Origin: Citrobacter werkmanii NBRC 105721
GTDB lineage: Bacteria > Pseudomonadota > Gammaproteobacteria > Enterobacterales > Enterobacteriaceae
Direction: 5' to 3'
Length of the DNA: 64,000 bases
Assembly: GCA_000759755.1 (NCBI GenBank)
Contig: BBMW01000014.1
Coordinates: forward strand, 1 to 64,000
The notes under the pieces are model-generated. The model made no database searches and had not been told where the DNA came from. It was given only the letters and a program-made list of their open reading frames with translations. How positions within the stretch are numbered: the stretch's first letter is position 1; each line of letters opens with the position of its first letter. Shown here piece after piece: positions 9,811-18,745 of this stretch. The translations under genes and the position numbers were made by a program.

Positions 9811-9849
9811 AGTGATTTTTTATTCATATTTTGTGATTATAATTTCACT
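9811..9849 (+). promoter_or_regulatory. Pair of ARG boxes (ArgR operator) upstream of argD
   Basis: Two 18-bp imperfect palindromes at 9811-9828 and 9832-9849, separated by three bases, match the tandem ARG-box arrangement bound by the ArgR hexamer. They lie 31 bases before the argD start, consistent with arginine repression. Confidence 0.85.
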
Positions 9850-9864
9850 AGCATTTCTGCTTAA

Positions 9865-11097
<1,233 letters not shown>

Positions 11098-11099
11098 TT

Positions 11100-11182
11100 G
11101 CCTGATGGCGGCGCGAGCGCCTTATCCGGCCTACAGGGTAAGGTTTGATTCGTAGGCCGGATAAGCGTAGCGCATCCGGCAG
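11100..11182. repeat. REP pair (BIME) between argD and yhfK
   Basis: Two inverted REP units (about 11100-11134 and 11152-11181) with the GTAGGCCGGATAAGCG signature lie between the convergent 3' ends of argD and yhfK. Confidence 0.92.
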
Positions 11183-11188
11183 TCGATC

Positions 11189-13276
11189 TTAACCTTTCAT
11201 ATCCCGCAGTCGGCGGCTCAGCCAGATGCCGTGGTGTGGGCGCTGACGCCATGCGACCGACGAAATGGTGTGCATGGTGTTCAGATGCCCCAGAACCCGC
11301 TGCAGATGCTGTTCCAGGGTGCTTAACGGACCGTGGGACAGCATCTCTGGTGCCTCGAGAATATTCACATCGCCCGAGCTTCCCGGTCCGTCATATTCCA
11401 GCCGCTGCTGACAGCGCTGGAGCGCGATTTCGCAGGACTCCAGATACCGCTGTGCCAAATCCGGCGTCAGCATCGTATGTTCCCTCGCCAGCGTGGTCAT
11501 CGCGTTGATGTGTTCGACAATAAACTGGCTGTGCGTGACCCACAGTTTCATATCTGCCAGATAGTGCGAGTTAAATCCCGGCTCCTGCATTGCCTGATTC
11601 AGTGAGTTAAACAGCGTGTTATGCGCCTGGTTGACCCGCATGCGTTGATACGCCAGCGGCGTGGCCTGCGGATCGTTGCTGAGGATCAGGCGAATGGCTT
11701 CCTGATCGGCTTCTAACGCATCGTGGGCGTTCTTACGCAACAGACCACTCTGCCACTGCGGCCACAGCCAGAGCGTGCCGCCAAAGGCGATTAAGCAGCC
11801 AATCACCGTGTCGACAAACCGCGGTACGATAAATTGTTCCCCGTTAAGCGTCAGCAGTTGCAGGGTGTATACCGCCGTAACCGTAAAGCCAACGGTGGCC
11901 CAGCCGTAGTTTTTGCGAATGATCAGATAGCTGCCTAACGTGATCAGCAACATGCCTGCCAGCGTGAAACCTTCCTGAATATGAAAGTGCAATGTGACGC
12001 CCGCAATCACCAGTCCGACGAGCGTCCCCACCGAACGATGCAAAATACGCACCCGGGTCGCCCCATAGCCATTTTGCGTGACGAACAGGATCGTCATCAA
12101 AATCCAGTAAGGTTTAGGCAGATGTAAGGCGCTACCCATCAGGCTGGCGATACTCAGCATGACGCTTATGCGCCCGGCGTTACGCAGCGCCGGGGATTTC
12201 AACGACAGATAGTTTTTCAGCGCCGGGATCAACGGCAACCGCCGCTGTTTGTCTGCCATTAAATCACGGGCATACAGCGGGCGCTGGGTCCGCAGCACAC
12301 GAGCAATACGGCTGAAGTGCCAGTAGCAAAATTGCCCCACCGGATTGTCCGGATGCTGGTTGGCGATTTTCTCCAGCGAGCCAATCTGCTTTTCCATTGA
12401 GAAACGAGTCGGTAAGCGGTGATACAAGATATCATCGGCCAGTACGCGCAGGCGGGCGGCGACGGTACGCGCGTTCCAGCGAATCACCTGTTCCGCGTGG
12501 CTTCGCTCGACCAGCTTTTGCACCTCTTCCGGCTGATGCAAGCTAACTGAAATATGTTCCTGCAAATCGAGCGCTTCCTGAAAGGCACGCAACAGTCGCT
12601 TGTATTCATTATTGTGATGCGCCGACAGCATATGCATTTGCTGGTAGCACTGGGTAATCAGATCCACCGCTTTTTGTTGACGAACCAGCAACGGAGGCAG
12701 CGCTTTTTCTGGATCGGCATGCTGGGTCAGCAGACTGTACTTGGCCTCACAGTAATCGGCTAATTCGCGGTACAACAGGCTGAGCGATTCACGCAGTGGC
12801 TGCTCACGCCACATCCAGAACCAGAACCAGTTGAACAGACCGTACCACAACGTACCCAGTGCATAGATCAGCAATGGCTCCCAGACGGGCATGTTCCCGG
12901 CAAGGCTTAACGTGAAAATTGCCGCGATGAGTGAGGCTGGCAGCAGTCGCGCATGCAACGGGCTTAGCTCGGCGGTTACGCCAAGAATTAGCGTCAGGCC
13001 GGTGAGGATGAGCGGCAGTGGTATATCTTGCGCCAGCAGTAACTGCATGATCAGGCTGCAACCGGCAAACAGCGATGCGCCAATAACTAAACGTTTAAAA
13101 AAGCGTTTATGCGGGGTATCAAGACCGGCAATGTTGCAACAGGCAGGGACGAGGGAAAACAGAAGCCCCAGATGAAGCTGACCAATGATAAGACCGACGG
13201 CCACAGGTAAACACAGCACCAGGGTCTGTCGTAGTGCGTAGTTGATCTCGGGGTGATAAATCAGTCTTCGCCACAT
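11189..13276 (-). CDS. yhfK: YhfK, FUSC-family inner-membrane protein
   Basis: A 695-residue membrane protein with two blocks of hydrophobic segments (N-terminal quarter and about residues 370-530), each followed by a long cytoplasmic helical region. This is the duplicated layout of the FUSC / aromatic-acid exporter-like family (YccS, AaeB relatives). I chose the ATG giving MWRRLIYHPE; an in-frame TTG 12 bases upstream is less likely. Function is unknown. It follows crp on the same strand behind a terminator. Confidence 0.92.
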   Translation of the reverse strand: MWRRLIYHPEINYALRQTLVLCLPVAVGLIIGQLHLGLLFSLVPACCNIAGLDTPHKRFFKRLVIGASLFAGCSLIMQLLLAQDIPLPLILTGLTLILGVTAELSPLHARLLPASLIAAIFTLSLAGNMPVWEPLLIYALGTLWYGLFNWFWFWMWREQPLRESLSLLYRELADYCEAKYSLLTQHADPEKALPPLLVRQQKAVDLITQCYQQMHMLSAHHNNEYKRLLRAFQEALDLQEHISVSLHQPEEVQKLVERSHAEQVIRWNARTVAARLRVLADDILYHRLPTRFSMEKQIGSLEKIANQHPDNPVGQFCYWHFSRIARVLRTQRPLYARDLMADKQRRLPLIPALKNYLSLKSPALRNAGRISVMLSIASLMGSALHLPKPYWILMTILFVTQNGYGATRVRILHRSVGTLVGLVIAGVTLHFHIQEGFTLAGMLLITLGSYLIIRKNYGWATVGFTVTAVYTLQLLTLNGEQFIVPRFVDTVIGCLIAFGGTLWLWPQWQSGLLRKNAHDALEADQEAIRLILSNDPQATPLAYQRMRVNQAHNTLFNSLNQAMQEPGFNSHYLADMKLWVTHSQFIVEHINAMTTLAREHTMLTPDLAQRYLESCEIALQRCQQRLEYDGPGSSGDVNILEAPEMLSHGPLSTLEQHLQRVLGHLNTMHTISSVAWRQRPHHGIWLSRRLRDMKG

Positions 13277-13287
13277 CGGAGCAAACA

Positions 13288-13319
13288 AAAATGGCGCGCT
13301 ACCGGGTAACGCGCCATTT
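13288..13319 (-). terminator. Rho-independent terminator of crp
   Basis: Inverted repeat AAATGGCGCG/CGCGCCATTT with T-rich sequence following on the minus strand, just after the crp stop and immediately upstream of yhfK. Confidence 0.88.
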
Positions 13320-13327
13320 CGATGGGA

Positions 13328-13960
13328 TTAACGTGTGCCGTAAACGACGATGGTCTTACCGTGAGCGGAGATCAGGTTCTGATCTTCCAGCATCTTCAGA
13401 ATACGACCAACGGTCTCACGGGAGCAGCCAACGATCTGGCCGATTTCCTGGCGGGTGATTTTAATCTGCATACCGTCCGGGTGAGTCATCGCGTCAGGCT
13501 GTTTTGCCAGATTCAGCAGAGTCTGAGCAATACGACCGGTGACGTCGAGGAAGGCAAGGTTGCCTACTTTTTCAGACGTGACCTGCAGGCGACGAGCCAT
13601 CTGAGAAGACAGGCGCATCAGAATATCCGGGTTGACCTGGATTAATTGGCGAAATTTTTTGTAGGAAATTTCAGCGACTTCACATGCGGTTTTGGCCCGT
13701 ACCCAAGCGCTACGTTCCTGGCCTTCTTCGAAGAGGCCTAATTCACCAATAAAATCGCCCTGATTCAGATAAGAAAGGATCATTTCTTTCCCTTCTTCGT
13801 CTTTGATCAGCACTGCCACTGAGCCTTTAACGATGTAATACAACGTTTCCGCTTTTTCACCCTGGTGAATCAGCGTGCTCTTCGATGGGTACTTATGAAT
13901 ATGGCAATGAGACAAGAACCATTCGAGAGTCGGGTCTGTTTGCGGTTTGCCAAGCACCAT
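13328..13960 (-). CDS. crp: cAMP receptor protein (catabolite activator)
   Basis: A 210-residue global regulator. The N-terminal cyclic-nucleotide domain (about 1-135) includes the phosphate-binding stretch [21 protein letters not shown] long dimerisation helix follows, then the C-terminal winged helix-turn-helix ([20 protein letters not shown]) that reads TGTGA half-sites. Essentially the E. coli protein. Probable target sites in this window include those upstream of ppiA and its own promoter. Confidence 0.99.
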   Translation of the reverse strand: MVLGKPQTDPTLEWFLSHCHIHKYPSKSTLIHQGEKAETLYYIVKGSVAVLIKDEEGKEMILSYLNQGDFIGELGLFEEGQERSAWVRAKTACEVAEISYKKFRQLIQVNPDILMRLSSQMARRLQVTSEKVGNLAFLDVTGRIAQTLLNLAKQPDAMTHPDGMQIKITRQEIGQIVGCSRETVGRILKMLEDQNLISAHGKTIVVYGTR

Positions 13961-14268
13961 GCGCGGTTATCCTCTGTTATAAGCTGTCTCCAGAGCCAGA
14001 AAACGACGCTGCCTCTGGGTTTGCAAAAATGTGCTTCCCGCTACCTGGGAAGGGGGCTACTAAAAATATACTGCAGCCTGTAATGTGATGTCCTCTGCAT
14101 ACATGCAGTACGTCAATGTATTACTGTAGCATCCCGACTGTTTTAGCATAGCTTTCGCCGTGTGTCTCCTGGTGTCTCGCTTCAGCATGACGCAGGTCGC
14201 CTTCCGTTGCGAGAATTGTTATGTACGCGTAATCTGTCAGGAAAATTGAAACATTGGAGTTACGAATT
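13961..14268. promoter_or_regulatory. Divergent crp/yhfA regulatory region
   Basis: A 308-base region between divergent crp and yhfA that closely follows the E. coli crp upstream region, including a long crp 5' leader and AACAGAGGATAACC just before the crp start. It contains one CRP site, annotated separately. In E. coli this region carries CRP-controlled divergent promoters; the same logic is inferred here. Confidence 0.75.
14084..14099. promoter_or_regulatory. CRP autoregulatory site
   Basis: TGTGATGTCCTCTGCA carries one perfect TGTGA half-site and one degenerate half. It occupies the position of E. coli crp site I, downstream of the crp start point, which mediates autorepression and activates the divergent transcript. 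Confidence 0.75.
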
Positions 14269-14673
14269 ATGCAAGCGCGTGTAAAGTGGGTTGAGGGGTT
14301 AACCTTCCTCGGTGAGTCCGCCTCTGGCCACCAAATTTTGATGGACGGTAACTCCGGTGATAAAGCGCCGAGCCCGATGGAAATGGTATTAATGGCTGCA
14401 GGTGGTTGTAGCGCCATCGATGTGGTGTCGATCCTGCAAAAAGGGCGTCAGGATGTGACCAACTGCGAAGTGAAACTCACCTCTGAGCGCCGTGAAGAAG
14501 CGCCGCGTTTGTTTACCCACATCAATCTGCATTTCATCGTCACCGGCAACGATCTGAAAGAGGCGTCGGTCTCCCGTGCTGTTGATCTCTCGGCGGAAAA
14601 ATATTGTTCTGTGGCATTGATGCTGGAAAAGGCGGTGAATATTACCCACTCCTATGAAGTGGTTGCTGCGTAA
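14269..14673 (+). CDS. yhfA: YhfA, OsmC-family protein
   Basis: A 134-residue OsmC/Ohr-family protein. The family's N-terminal Cys environment is present (AAGGCSAIDVVSIL), and a second Cys lies in EKYCSVALML. OsmC relatives reduce organic hydroperoxides with such a Cys pair, but YhfA has no established substrate. I chose the ATG giving MQARVKWVEG with TTGGAG upstream. It is divergent from crp, sharing its CRP-controlled region. Confidence 0.92.
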   Translation: MQARVKWVEGLTFLGESASGHQILMDGNSGDKAPSPMEMVLMAAGGCSAIDVVSILQKGRQDVTNCEVKLTSERREEAPRLFTHINLHFIVTGNDLKEASVSRAVDLSAEKYCSVALMLEKAVNITHSYEVVAA

Positions 14674-14679
14674 TACGTG

Positions 14680-14709
14680 ATGCCCGATAAGCGTAGCGCC
14701 ATCGGGCAC
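14680..14709. repeat. REP-like palindrome between yhfA and prkB
   Basis: TGCCCGAT and ATCGGGCA arms around the GATAAGCGTAGCGCC signature form a single REP-like hairpin between the convergent stops of yhfA and prkB. It may help end transcription. Confidence 0.75.
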
Positions 14710-14719
14710 ATCCCGTACA

Positions 14720-15589
14720 TCACTCTATCTTTTTACCTTCCATCAATCGCTGGACCAGCGGCAGCATAATCAATTCCATCGCCAGACCCATTTTGCCGCC
14801 AGGTACGACTAATGTATTGATGTGGGAAATGAATGAGCCTTGCAGCATGGCCAGAAGCCACGGAAAGTCGATCCCTTCCAGATTACGAAAATGAATGACC
14901 ACAAAGCTTTCGTCCAGCGACGGAATGCTCTTGGCTGCAAAGGGGTTTGAGGTATCGACGGTGGGTACGCGCTGAAAGTTAATGTGCGTACGGGAAAACT
15001 GCGGCGTGATGTAATTGATGTAATCGTCCATTGAGCGCACAACCGAGTCCATCACCGCTTCACGCGAGTGTCCACGCTCGCTGGTATCGCGGGTCAGCTT
15101 TTGGATCCATTCCAGGTTAACGATCGGCACCACGCCGACCAGAAGATCGACATGCCGGGCCACATTTTGCTGTGGGGTGACGACGCCGCCGTGTAGCCCT
15201 TCATAGAACAGGACATCCGTCGGTTCAGGCAATGGCTGCCAGGGGGTAAACGTTCCCGGAACCTGGTTCCACGGTACGGCTTCATCGTAGGTGTGCAGAT
15301 ATTTACGCGACTGACCTGTTCCCGTCTGGCCGTATTCAATGAAGGTTTGTTCCAGCAGACCAAAGTCATTGGCTTCGGGACCGAAATAGCTGATATGCCG
15401 CCCGGCATCGCGCGCTTTGCGAATCGCCATGTCCATTTCTGGACGGGTATAGCGATGAAAACTGTCACCTTCCACCTCGGCGGCGCGCAGATTTAGCTGC
15501 GCGAAAATTTTACGAAACGCGAGGCTGGTGGTGGTGGTCCCCGCGCCGCTGGATCCTGTTACCGCAATCACCGGATGTTTGGCAGACAT
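14720..15589 (-). CDS. prkB: PrkB, putative phosphoribulokinase-family kinase
   Basis: A 289-residue P-loop kinase homologous to phosphoribulokinase and uridine kinase, with a Walker A-like GSSGAGTTTTS near the N-terminus and DVLFYEGLHGGV downstream. Enteric bacteria lack a Calvin cycle, so the physiological substrate is unknown; the name reflects homology only. It follows yheT-yheU on the same strand and probably ends that operon. Confidence 0.93.
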   Translation of the reverse strand: MSAKHPVIAVTGSSGAGTTTTSLAFRKIFAQLNLRAAEVEGDSFHRYTRPEMDMAIRKARDAGRHISYFGPEANDFGLLEQTFIEYGQTGTGQSRKYLHTYDEAVPWNQVPGTFTPWQPLPEPTDVLFYEGLHGGVVTPQQNVARHVDLLVGVVPIVNLEWIQKLTRDTSERGHSREAVMDSVVRSMDDYINYITPQFSRTHINFQRVPTVDTSNPFAAKSIPSLDESFVVIHFRNLEGIDFPWLLAMLQGSFISHINTLVVPGGKMGLAMELIMLPLVQRLMEGKKIE

Positions 15590-15642
15590 AACAACTCCAT
15601 GAATAGGTTGATTTTTTATTATAGTCGGCCGTCGGCTACGGA

Positions 15643-15861
15643 TTACTCGTGAATCTGCTTCCTCGGCATGATGTTGACCGTTTCATGCAGTTCGGACCAC
15701 ACCAGGACGGCTTCACCTGATTGTAGTTGGCGTTTGACGTCGGCGACTTTTTGTTCGAGCGAACGTTCATGTTCACCATAATCGGTGCCTTCGCGCAAGA
15801 CAAAGCTTTCAATCAGATTGTCCAGCGCGTCCGGGGAGATGTCTTGCCAAGGGATAATCAT
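15643..15861 (-). CDS. yheU: YheU, conserved small protein (UPF0270)
   Basis: A 72-residue acidic protein starting [14 protein letters not shown] and matching the length of E. coli YheU. The start is the ATG overlapping the yheT stop by four bases, a coupled arrangement; the frame stays open 54 bases upstream but that would intrude into yheT. No catalytic motif. Function unknown. Confidence 0.93.
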   Translation of the reverse strand: MIIPWQDISPDALDNLIESFVLREGTDYGEHERSLEQKVADVKRQLQSGEAVLVWSELHETVNIMPRKQIHE

Positions 15862-16880
15862 GATGACGCCTCCAGATACGTTGTCAGCCAGTCGGGAATT
15901 CTGGATTCCAGCCACATCTCAGGGCGGCGCACCGTGCCGCCAATAAATCCGACGTGTCCACCGTGTTCAGTTAACTGGTACTCCACCTGTGAGGGCAGGT
16001 TTTCCGGTTCAGGGATCACGTGATGATCCATAAACGGATCGTCCTTGGCATGGATAATCAGCGTCGGTTTGGCGATCTGATTAAGCAATGGCATGGCGCT
16101 ACACTGGCGGTAATAGTCTATAGCATCGGCAAAACCGTGGATTTTGGCGGTGATCAGATCGTCAAAATCACGAATGCGACGCAGGGATTTCAACTGGGTC
16201 AGACTCACCGGCAGCGAACCCGGATAGGCCTGTAGCTTACGCGAGGCGTTAGCTTTCAACAGATTGAGCAGATAGCGTTGGTAGACGCGTGAGAACCCCT
16301 TCTCCATATGGTAGCTACAGGCTTCCAGCACGAAAGGCGCAGAGACAATAACCGCTGCATCAATGGGAATGTCGTTGCCTTCTTTGGCCAGCAGGCAGGC
16401 CAGCATGTTCCCGCCGAGTGAATAGCCTACCGCCGCGGTCGGCACACGACCAAACTCGCGCTCCAGCCAATGTAAAAACCAGGTGCCATCTTCTGTTTCA
16501 CCAGAATGATAAATACGGTTGAGACGATTTGGCTCGCCGCTGCAGCCGCGAAAATGCATCACCACGCCCAGCCAGCCACGCTTTTGCGCTGCTTCAATCA
16601 GGCCATGTGCGTACGGGCTGTTCAGACTGCCTTCCAGACCGTGAAAAACGACCAGGCGCGGTTTGTGCTTCGCCTGTTGCGGATCTTCACTCCATGCCAG
16701 ATCGACAAAGTCACCGTCGGGTAATTCCAGACGCTGCCAATGGGCGTCGAACTTCACCTTGCGGCGAATTAAACGCGGCAGCATTGTCTGCAAATGGCGG
16801 TTACTGATACCGCGCATCGGGCGGAATTCTCGCGAATCATCAGTAGGTGGGATCATTTCTGTGGACGTGATTTCAACCAT
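15858..16880 (-). CDS. yheT: YheT, alpha/beta-hydrolase-family protein
   Basis: A 340-residue putative hydrolase. The nucleophile elbow reads VGYSLGGN (GxSxG), followed by DDPFMDHH and a C-terminal HGGHVGF, giving a plausible Ser-Asp-His triad. It belongs to the UPF0017/ABHD1-3-like group; the substrate in bacteria is not known. First gene of yheT-yheU-prkB. The accessory block begins directly upstream. Confidence 0.93.
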   Translation of the reverse strand: MVEITSTEMIPPTDDSREFRPMRGISNRHLQTMLPRLIRRKVKFDAHWQRLELPDGDFVDLAWSEDPQQAKHKPRLVVFHGLEGSLNSPYAHGLIEAAQKRGWLGVVMHFRGCSGEPNRLNRIYHSGETEDGTWFLHWLEREFGRVPTAAVGYSLGGNMLACLLAKEGNDIPIDAAVIVSAPFVLEACSYHMEKGFSRVYQRYLLNLLKANASRKLQAYPGSLPVSLTQLKSLRRIRDFDDLITAKIHGFADAIDYYRQCSAMPLLNQIAKPTLIIHAKDDPFMDHHVIPEPENLPSQVEYQLTEHGGHVGFIGGTVRRPEMWLESRIPDWLTTYLEASS

Positions 16881-16961
16881 AACACCAGAGCAATTAATAA
16901 TCGGAAAGAATAACTATACCGCGCGCAGCGCTTGCGGGTTAGCCAATATGTGATTTTGTCG

Positions 16962-17681
16962 CTAGTCAGTCAGCAGGTTACGCGAGAAAAGATGAAAATC
17001 GACGTCGGGCTTTCGTCGCCACAGGCGAGCTTTACGCGTCCCTGTCGCTACGCTTTCTCCGGTATCTTCAAACATTCCTGACGCTTCAAAGCGGCGAATC
17101 AGACTTTTACGCTGGATCGACTGACCGAGGATCACCTCGGTGGCTTCGAGCAGTTGCCCATGGGTAAATGTCTCCGGCAAGCAGTATACAGGCAGGAGTG
17201 AGTACATCGTTTTTTGCCGTAAGCGATGCAGGGCCGCCGTAATGATATCTCCGTGGTCGAACGCGAGTGAATAATTTTTCAGCTCATCAACCGGGACCCA
17301 ACAGGCATTGCTGACGCTGGCTATGTGCGGCGCACAGTCTACCCAGGCGATTAGCGCAAACCAGGTAACCGTCAGACTCCAGCCGCGCGGGTCGCGATCC
17401 GGGCCGGAAAAGGTATCCAGTTGTTCCAGCCACGAAGGCAAAACACCTGTTTTTTCAGTGAGCTTGCGTAGCGCTGTGGCGCGAGTGGAGTCATCGTGCT
17501 CGATATCAATGAAGCCACCTGGTAATCCCCAACGCCCTTTTTGCGGCTGGTTTGCACGTTCAACCAGTAATACGCACAGCGCCTGTTGATGCAGGGTAAA
17601 CAGCACGCTATCGACCGTCACCAGAGGTGAGGGAAAGCGGCGGGCATCGTATTGATTCAGGTAGTCGGCTTCGGTGGTCAT
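16962..17681 (-). CDS. nrtR: NrtR-type NUDIX-related transcriptional regulator of NAD metabolism
   Basis: A 239-residue protein with an N-terminal Nudix-fold domain (about 15-150) and a C-terminal winged-helix domain (about 165-239, containing LLEATEVILGQSIQRKSLIRRFE). This is the NrtR layout. The Nudix box at about 55-80 reads GGFIDIE...RKLTEKTGV: the RExxEExG core has both a Glu-to-Lys change and an insertion, so hydrolysis is doubtful, as in other NrtR proteins that only sense ADP-ribose-like ligands. I chose the ATG at 17681; a GTG 30 bases upstream is possible. It is divergent from the PRPP-synthetase-like gene and nadV, which supports a repressor role for NAD salvage. Confidence 0.85.
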   Translation of the reverse strand: MTTEADYLNQYDARRFPSPLVTVDSVLFTLHQQALCVLLVERANQPQKGRWGLPGGFIDIEHDDSTRATALRKLTEKTGVLPSWLEQLDTFSGPDRDPRGWSLTVTWFALIAWVDCAPHIASVSNACWVPVDELKNYSLAFDHGDIITAALHRLRQKTMYSLLPVYCLPETFTHGQLLEATEVILGQSIQRKSLIRRFEASGMFEDTGESVATGTRKARLWRRKPDVDFHLFSRNLLTD

Positions 17682-17811
17682 AAAGTACTCACGATGATTT
17701 GCAACGCCCACAAGTGTACCAGTCCAATACCGGGGGGCAAGGTTCGTTTTTTCTTATTATTTATCAGTCTATTATGCCGCGGTCTAAAAAAATGCATTTT
17801 GTGCTTGCTTA

Positions 17812-17857
17812 ATATGTGTCTTAGGGACATTATTAATTGTGTCTAAGGGACACAATT
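17812..17857. promoter_or_regulatory. Tandem inverted-repeat operators, probable NrtR sites
   Basis: Site 2 (17835-17857) is a perfect inverted repeat: left arm AATTGTGTC, centre TAAGG, right arm GACACAATT. Site 1 (about 17812-17834) has the same core TGTC-TTAGG-GACA with weaker outer arms. The centres are 23 bases apart, about two helical turns. The pair lies between divergent nrtR and prs-like genes and ends 13 bases before the latter's ATG, so binding should block its promoter or translation start. NrtR as ligand is inference from context. Confidence 0.75.
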
Positions 17858-17870
17858 AAAGGTGAGCGTG

Positions 17871-18731
17871 ATGAGCATAAAACTGACACTAACGTTGGAC
17901 GACCAGGACTACGGAATGACGCACGGTGTTTTTCCTGATGGCGCCGTCTGGTTGAAGGTTACTGAAGTATTACCTCCCTTTGCTCGTCTGATGCGCATTC
18001 GTGCGACGGCAATGCGCGACATGAACGACTTTATGCTGTTGGCGCAACTGGTGGAGGCGGTTCGCCATCAAACGGATGTACTGGTCAGTCATCTCGAGCT
18101 TCCCTGGTTGCCGTGGGCACGTCAGGATCGCCATATGGTGGCGGGTGATAGCTTTGCGCTGAAAGTCTTTGCCAGCCAGCTCAATACGCTGCAATTCGAT
18201 AAGGTGAAGGTGCTCGATCCGCACAGCGACGCGGCGGCGGCAGCTATCAATAATTTTGTGGCGATTTCACAAGAGACTTGCCTGCTGCACTGCGCGACTT
18301 TGCAGCGCCAGTTCCAGCAAAAAACGCTAATGCTGGTCGCCCCCGATGCCGGAGCACTGAAGAAAATTGATGCCGTTGCCAGAGCGGTCGGTGTAGCGGA
18401 GTACGCCGTCCTGAGCAAAAAGCGCGATGTAGCAAGCGGCAAGCTGACGGGATTTGCTTTAGTGGCTGGAGACGTGAGGGGCAGGGATATGCTGATTGTT
18501 GATGACCTGTGTGATGCCGGCGGTACGTTTATTGGTTCTGCGCAGGTACTCCGTGATGCAGGTGCCCGTAGCGTCAGCCTGTATGTCACCCACGGTCTTT
18601 TCTCTAAGGGCGTCGAACAGCTGTTTGCGAACGGTATTGATGCCATCTACACCACCACCTCTTTCGCTGCCCCGACGCTGGAACATCCGCAGCTTGAGCT
18701 TATCGACATTGACGCGATTTACCGCGCCTGA
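17871..18731 (+). CDS. PRPP synthetase-like protein paired with NadV
   Basis: A 286-residue ribose-phosphate pyrophosphokinase homologue, shorter than housekeeping Prs (about 315). Family blocks are kept: ARQDRH (83-88, ATP loop), DPHSD (116-120), PDAG (158-161) and the PRPP loop VDDLCDAGGTF (210-220). It should make PRPP from ribose 5-phosphate and ATP. I chose the ATG with AAAGG eight bases upstream over a GTG nine bases earlier. It lies 14 bases before nadV, so its product probably feeds NadV directly. The essential prs gene normally lies elsewhere in enteric genomes, so this is a dedicated second copy (inference). Confidence 0.87.
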   Translation: MSIKLTLTLDDQDYGMTHGVFPDGAVWLKVTEVLPPFARLMRIRATAMRDMNDFMLLAQLVEAVRHQTDVLVSHLELPWLPWARQDRHMVAGDSFALKVFASQLNTLQFDKVKVLDPHSDAAAAAINNFVAISQETCLLHCATLQRQFQQKTLMLVAPDAGALKKIDAVARAVGVAEYAVLSKKRDVASGKLTGFALVAGDVRGRDMLIVDDLCDAGGTFIGSAQVLRDAGARSVSLYVTHGLFSKGVEQLFANGIDAIYTTTSFAAPTLEHPQLELIDIDAIYRA

Positions 18732-18745
18732 GGGAGATACTGATT

